A DNA stretch of 14,852 nucleotides from PNAI01 sp035574295. Its GTDB lineage: Bacteria > Pseudomonadota > Alphaproteobacteria > Rhizobiales > Xanthobacteraceae. Below are positions 14,533 to 14,852 of this stretch, in pieces (position 1 is the stretch's first letter; the number at the start of each line of letters is the position of its first letter). Where the stretch lies: NCBI GenBank assembly GCA_035574295.1, contig DATLYX010000114.1, forward strand, positions 1 through 14,852, written 5' to 3'. A model generated the notes under the pieces. The model was not told where the DNA came from, searched no databases, and worked only from the letters and a program-made list of their open reading frames with translations. Both the position numbers and the translations under genes were made by a program.

Positions 14533-14852
14533 ATGACGCCCGCTCACGCACACTCGTCCACCTCGTCCACGCCCCGCCTGCGCACCTTCCTCGGCGTGGA
14601 AAAATCCGTGCGCGGCCGTCCCTGGCGCGATCGCCTCGACGAGCGCTCAACCGCGCTGTCGCTCGCCATGGCCCAGCAGCATGGCGTGCCCGAGTTGCTG
14701 GCGCGCATTCTCGCCGGCCGCGGCGTGCAGCCGCACGAGGTGCCGACTTACCTCAACCCCACCGTCCGCCAGCTCATGCCCGACCCGCATGTGCTCACCG
14801 CCATGCCCGAGGCAGCCGCGCGCATTGCCGATGCCGTTCTGCGCCGCGAGCG
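14533..14852 (+). CDS. recJ: Single-stranded-DNA-specific exonuclease RecJ, N-terminal part
   Basis: An open frame from the ATG at 14533 to the window edge: 106 codons plus two bases, no stop, so the gene is cut by the window and not truncated in nature as far as can be seen. After a Ser/Thr-rich N-terminus the translation contains FLGVEKSVRGRPWRDRL (19-35), ALAxAQQHGxPELLARILAGRG-like text (about 41-64) and YLNPTVRQLMPDP (about 73-85), the typical beginning of RecJ, a 5'-3' exonuclease of recombination and mismatch repair. The DHH catalytic motifs would lie beyond the window. The ribosome site is weak. The order glpX-recJ is what I expect in Hyphomicrobiales. Confidence 0.9.
   Translation, partial: MTPAHAHSSTSSTPRLRTFLGVEKSVRGRPWRDRLDERSTALSLAMAQQHGVPELLARILAGRGVQPHEVPTYLNPTVRQLMPDPHVLTAMPEAAARIADAVLRRE

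Noticed and set aside
12111..14534. An 807-codon minus-strand frame across hom and glpX
   Set aside because: It covers two well-supported genes and the intergenic gap without any recognisable motif; its Gly/His/Asp/Arg composition is typical of an antisense shadow.

Overview
The window is GC-rich and densely coded. The gene content and protein sequences look like an alphaproteobacterium of the Hyphomicrobiales (Rhizobiales), perhaps near Bradyrhizobiaceae/Xanthobacteraceae. The reasons are a ParE with the alphaproteobacterial sequence style, a class I PHA synthase, a long-form ArgC, and the order alaC-like aminotransferase, hom, glpX, recJ. The family-level placement is inference from memory and was not computed.

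Left part (1-4430): on the minus strand are a DsbA-fold 2-hydroxychromene-2-carboxylate isomerase-like protein, topoisomerase IV subunit B (parE) and an FkbM-family methyltransferase. A DedA-family membrane protein is divergent from the methyltransferase on the plus strand. A perfect 3 x 15 bp tandem repeat lies just upstream of parE.

Centre (4431-6850): two tandem, clearly paralogous metallo-beta-lactamase-fold hydrolases resemble methyl parathion hydrolase. Both carry twin-arginine signal peptides. They look like one self-contained transcription unit. A perfect 11-bp-arm palindrome with Fur/Irr-like 7-1-7 geometry lies about 120 bp before the first gene, and a textbook intrinsic terminator follows the second. 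This is the most accessory-looking part of the window.

Right part (6850-14852): a structured leader precedes argC (arginine biosynthesis). Class I PHA synthase phaC is convergent with argC, and a small lipoprotein is divergent from phaC. A co-directional run follows: AlaC-like PLP aminotransferase, homoserine dehydrogenase, class II fructose-1,6-bisphosphatase (glpX), and the first 106 codons of recJ, cut by the window edge. These are core metabolic and DNA-repair genes: amino-acid synthesis (argC, alaC, hom), gluconeogenesis or Calvin cycle (glpX), carbon storage (phaC) and chromosome maintenance (parE, recJ).

I found no CRISPR array, tRNA, rRNA, transposase, phage gene or clear new multi-gene system. 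The best leads are the tandem exported hydrolases with their palindromic putative operator, the parE-upstream repeat, and the hairpin cluster before argC.
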